Shown piece by piece: positions 62,282-64,000 of a stretch of 64,000 bases of DNA. Each line of letters starts with the position of its first letter. Within the stretch, counting starts at the first letter, position 1. A model generated the notes under the pieces. The model had not been told where the DNA came from. It ran no database searches and saw only the letters and a list, made by a program, of their open reading frames with translations. The stretch spans positions 24,904 to 88,903 of the forward strand of contig NZ_JALJXJ010000025.1 of the NCBI RefSeq assembly GCF_024170005.1, written 5' to 3'. A program made the translations under genes and the position numbers. This DNA is from Azospirillum lipoferum. GTDB taxonomy: Bacteria; Pseudomonadota; Alphaproteobacteria; Azospirillales; Azospirillaceae.

Positions 62282-62698
62282 ATGGATCACCTGGGCAACG
62301 AGTCCGGCAGCGGGCCGGGCGAAACGCCGGGTGCCGGTATCGTCCATATCGTCGACGACGACGAGCCGGTCCGCGACTCCCTGAAAGCCCTGCTGGAAGC
62401 CTTTTCCTTCGATGTGCGGGACTTCTCGTCCTGCCGCGAATTCCTTGACCGCTATGACGGAAACCCGCAGGGCTGCCTCGTTCTCGACCTGCACATGCCG
62501 GTGATGAGCGGGCTGGAGTTCCTGGAGCGCCATCGCGGCGACCTGCACGGAATGCCGGTCATCATGGTCTCCGGCCGCGGCGACTCCGCCACCTTCGCCC
62601 GCGCCAAGGAGGCCGGCGTCGTCGCCGTGCTGGAGAAGCCGTTCGACGAGGACCAGCTGATCGACATGCTGAACGGCCTGATGCCGGCGGCGGCCTGA
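62282..62698 (+). CDS. Single-domain response regulator (FixJ-type receiver)
   Basis: 138 aa from the ATG at 62282 with GGAGG six bases upstream; a longer frame from 62243 lacks this. Receiver only: VHIVDDDEPVRDSLKALLEA, phospho-Asp in LVLDLHMPVMSG, Ser in VSGRGDS and Lys in LEKPFDEDQ. No output domain. It may compete for phosphate from the FixL-like kinase or act as a phosphate sink, like FixT or CheY-type proteins in other systems. Lies between fixJ- and fixK-like genes. Confidence 0.85.
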   Translation: MDHLGNESGSGPGETPGAGIVHIVDDDEPVRDSLKALLEAFSFDVRDFSSCREFLDRYDGNPQGCLVLDLHMPVMSGLEFLERHRGDLHGMPVIMVSGRGDSATFARAKEAGVVAVLEKPFDEDQLIDMLNGLMPAAA

Positions 62699-62729
62699 AG
62701 GTCTGCGGCCCGGCCCCCGTAGGGCCTGA

Positions 62730-62749
62730 TACGTAGGTACACTTACGTA
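62730..62749. promoter_or_regulatory. TACGTA inverted pair upstream of the FixK-like gene
   Basis: TACGTAGGTACACTTACGTA: TACGTA at both ends, 14 bp apart centre to centre, in a small AT-richer window of the 171-bp gap. Another partial copy (TTAGGTAC) lies at 62760. LuxR/FixJ-type regulators often bind such TACGTA-like sites; the FixJ-like protein encoded just upstream is a natural candidate. Confidence 0.5.
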
Positions 62750-62869
62750 CGCAAACTTCCTTAGGTACATCACCGAACTGCACAGCGCGATGGGGGACAG
62801 CTAGCTTCGGGTCATCGGATGCACCCCGGACCAACCGGACCGCATCGCACCGTCAAGGCCGAGGTCACC

Positions 62870-63607
62870 ATGTCCACGCACGCCGCCATTGCCGCCCACG
62901 CCAACCGCGCCGTCCCTGGTTACCTGGTCTCCGCCCTGGCGATTTCCCCGGCCTCCGGCCTGACGGCCATCCCGCCGCGCAACCCCGCCGATCCGCTCGC
63001 CAGCCTGGGCCATACCAAGGTCTACGAACGTGAGGTCACGGTGTTCAGCGAAGGCGATGCCGCCGGTTCGGTGTTCCGGGTGATGAGCGGCATGGTCCGC
63101 CTCTACAAGATGCTCCCCGACGGCCGGCGCCAGATCATCGGCTTCCTGCAGGCCGGCGACATGATGGGTCTGGCCTTCGCCGCCCAGTATCTCTACACCG
63201 CCGAAACCGTGACGGCGACCACCATCCAGCGTATCCCCCGCCTGGAGCTGGACGCCCTGATGGATGCCCAGCCGGCCTTCGCCCGCAAGCTGCTGTCGGC
63301 CACCACGTCCGAACTGATGGCGGCGCAGGACCAGATGGTTCTGCTGGGCCGCAAGACCGCTGCGGAGAAGGTGGCCACCTTCCTGCTGCGCCTCAGCAAC
63401 CGCAAGGCCGTTGCTGGCGGAGACGAGCGCACCATCGACCTGCCGATGGGCCGCAGCGACATCGCCGACCATCTCGGCCTGACCACCGAAACCGTGTCGC
63501 GCACCCTGACCAAGCTGAAGTCGAGCCGCCTGATCCGCATCCTGGTCGGCGGCAAGCTGGAACTGCTGGACCACGACGCCCTGGCCGATCTCGCCGGCGG
63601 CTTCTGA
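62870..63607 (+). CDS. FixK-like Crp/Fnr family regulator
   Basis: 245 aa from the ATG at 62870 with GAGG six bases upstream. Nucleotide-type barrel (EVTVFSEGDAAGSVFRVMSG, RRQIIGFLQAGDMMGLAFAA), dimer helix, and HTH with LPMGRSDIADHLGLTTETVS and RTLTKLKSSRLI. The E-x2-S-R in TETVSRTL is the FNR/FixK recognition pattern for TTGAT-type boxes. No Cys cluster in the N-terminus, so it is FixK-like (controlled at expression level) and not an oxygen-sensing FNR. It could act on the ubiT box at 14768 and on adhE downstream. Confidence 0.88.
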   Translation: MSTHAAIAAHANRAVPGYLVSALAISPASGLTAIPPRNPADPLASLGHTKVYEREVTVFSEGDAAGSVFRVMSGMVRLYKMLPDGRRQIIGFLQAGDMMGLAFAAQYLYTAETVTATTIQRIPRLELDALMDAQPAFARKLLSATTSELMAAQDQMVLLGRKTAAEKVATFLLRLSNRKAVAGGDERTIDLPMGRSDIADHLGLTTETVSRTLTKLKSSRLIRILVGGKLELLDHDALADLAGGF

Positions 63608-63774
63608 CCACCACCGCTTCTGCCCCTCTGCCGCTTCCTTTCAAAATCCTGGCCGTGTGCACCGGGCGCCCCAGCGTTCCCGGAGCGCAGCGGCGCGCCC
63701 GGACGGCGCAACTCCGGCCTTTCCCACACATCACCGCGACGGCGTCATTGCATAGGTCGCGGACAGCAAGTGGA

Positions 63775-64000
63775 TGATGACCATGACCGTCACGACCCTA
63801 TCCGACCTGAACGCCCTGATTGCGCGTGTGAAGGCGGCGCAGGCGCGCTTCGCCGACTATCCGCAGGAGAAGGTGGACCTGATCTTCCGCAGCGCCGCTC
63901 TGGCCGCCGCCAACGCCCGCATCCCGCTCGCCAAGATGGCGGTGGCGGAGACCGGCATGGGCGTGATGGAAGACAAGGTCATCAAGAACCACTTCGCCGC
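63775..64000 (+). CDS. adhE: Bifunctional acetaldehyde/alcohol dehydrogenase AdhE (N-terminal part)
   Basis: Only the first 75 residues are in the window. They match the start of AdhE well: TVTTLSDLNALIARVKAAQA, QEKVDLIFRSAALAAANARI, PLAKMAVAETGMGVMEDKVI. AdhE reduces acetyl-CoA to ethanol in two NADH-dependent steps and is made under anoxia. The gene follows the FixK-like regulator by 167 bp on the same strand. A truncated aldehyde dehydrogenase cannot be excluded from this piece. Confidence 0.85.

Overview
The window is GC-rich DNA, about two-thirds G+C by eye, from an alphaproteobacterium. The combination of a FixL/FixJ/FixK-type regulatory block, ubiTUV, NnrS, an operon-type xylose pathway and an iteron-type replicon with its own initiator fits an Azospirillum-like member of the Rhodospirillales best. 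This is inferred from gene content only. A RepA-like initiator beside an iteron array (about 57.5-58.2 kb) suggests a plasmid or chromid rather than the main chromosome.

Region by region. 0-2 kb: start of an amino-acid-type ABC binding protein, a GntR/FCD regulator and a LysR regulator. 2.2-7.2 kb: a polyamine/opine-type ABC importer (binding protein, ATPase, two permeases) followed by an agmatinase-family ureohydrolase, read as an uptake-and-cleavage operon. 7.3-10.75 kb: a zinc operon on the minus strand (DUF1826, a 42-aa membrane peptide, znuC, znuB, znuA) behind a near-perfect Zur palindrome. 12.1-14.8 kb: ubiT-ubiU-ubiV for oxygen-independent ubiquinone synthesis behind an FNR/FixK-type box.

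14.8-29.2 kb: a hemerythrin-like gene appears to be split, with its C-terminal third at 14.8-14.95 kb and its N-terminal two thirds at 28.95-29.25 kb, same strand and correct order. The roughly 14 kb between holds transposase and recombinase remnants and a surface-glycan gene set: glycosyltransferases, DegT aminotransferase, three methyltransferases, cupin, sulfotransferase, radical SAM/SPASM and TPR proteins. It looks like an acquired island.

29.3-38.4 kb: a stress and nitrogen-oxide block (VOC protein, SDR, DUF2249, DUF983, a 49-aa peptide, DUF1858, Crp/Fnr regulator, NnrS), then hydrolase, glutathionyl-hydroquinone reductase, YceI and a membrane protein. 38.5-41.4 kb: a LysR regulator and a DEAD-like helicase converge on a palindromic repeat that supplies both stop codons. 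41.6-49.0 kb: complete xylose operon (LacI-type regulator, xylB, xylA, xylF, xylH, xylG). 49.3-51.8 kb: a TIR-NTPase-TPR protein of the STAND/NLR type, the best immune-system candidate here. 51.9-55.8 kb: PPOX/TetR divergent pair and a TAXI binding protein with a Sel1-type exported partner. 56.2-59.7 kb: replication module. 59.9-64 kb: FixL-like kinase, FixJ-like regulator, single-receiver protein, FixK-like regulator and the start of adhE, consistent with low-oxygen control.

No rRNA, tRNA or CRISPR array was recognised. Coordinates of starts are my choice from ribosome-binding sites and overlaps; alternatives are given where they matter.
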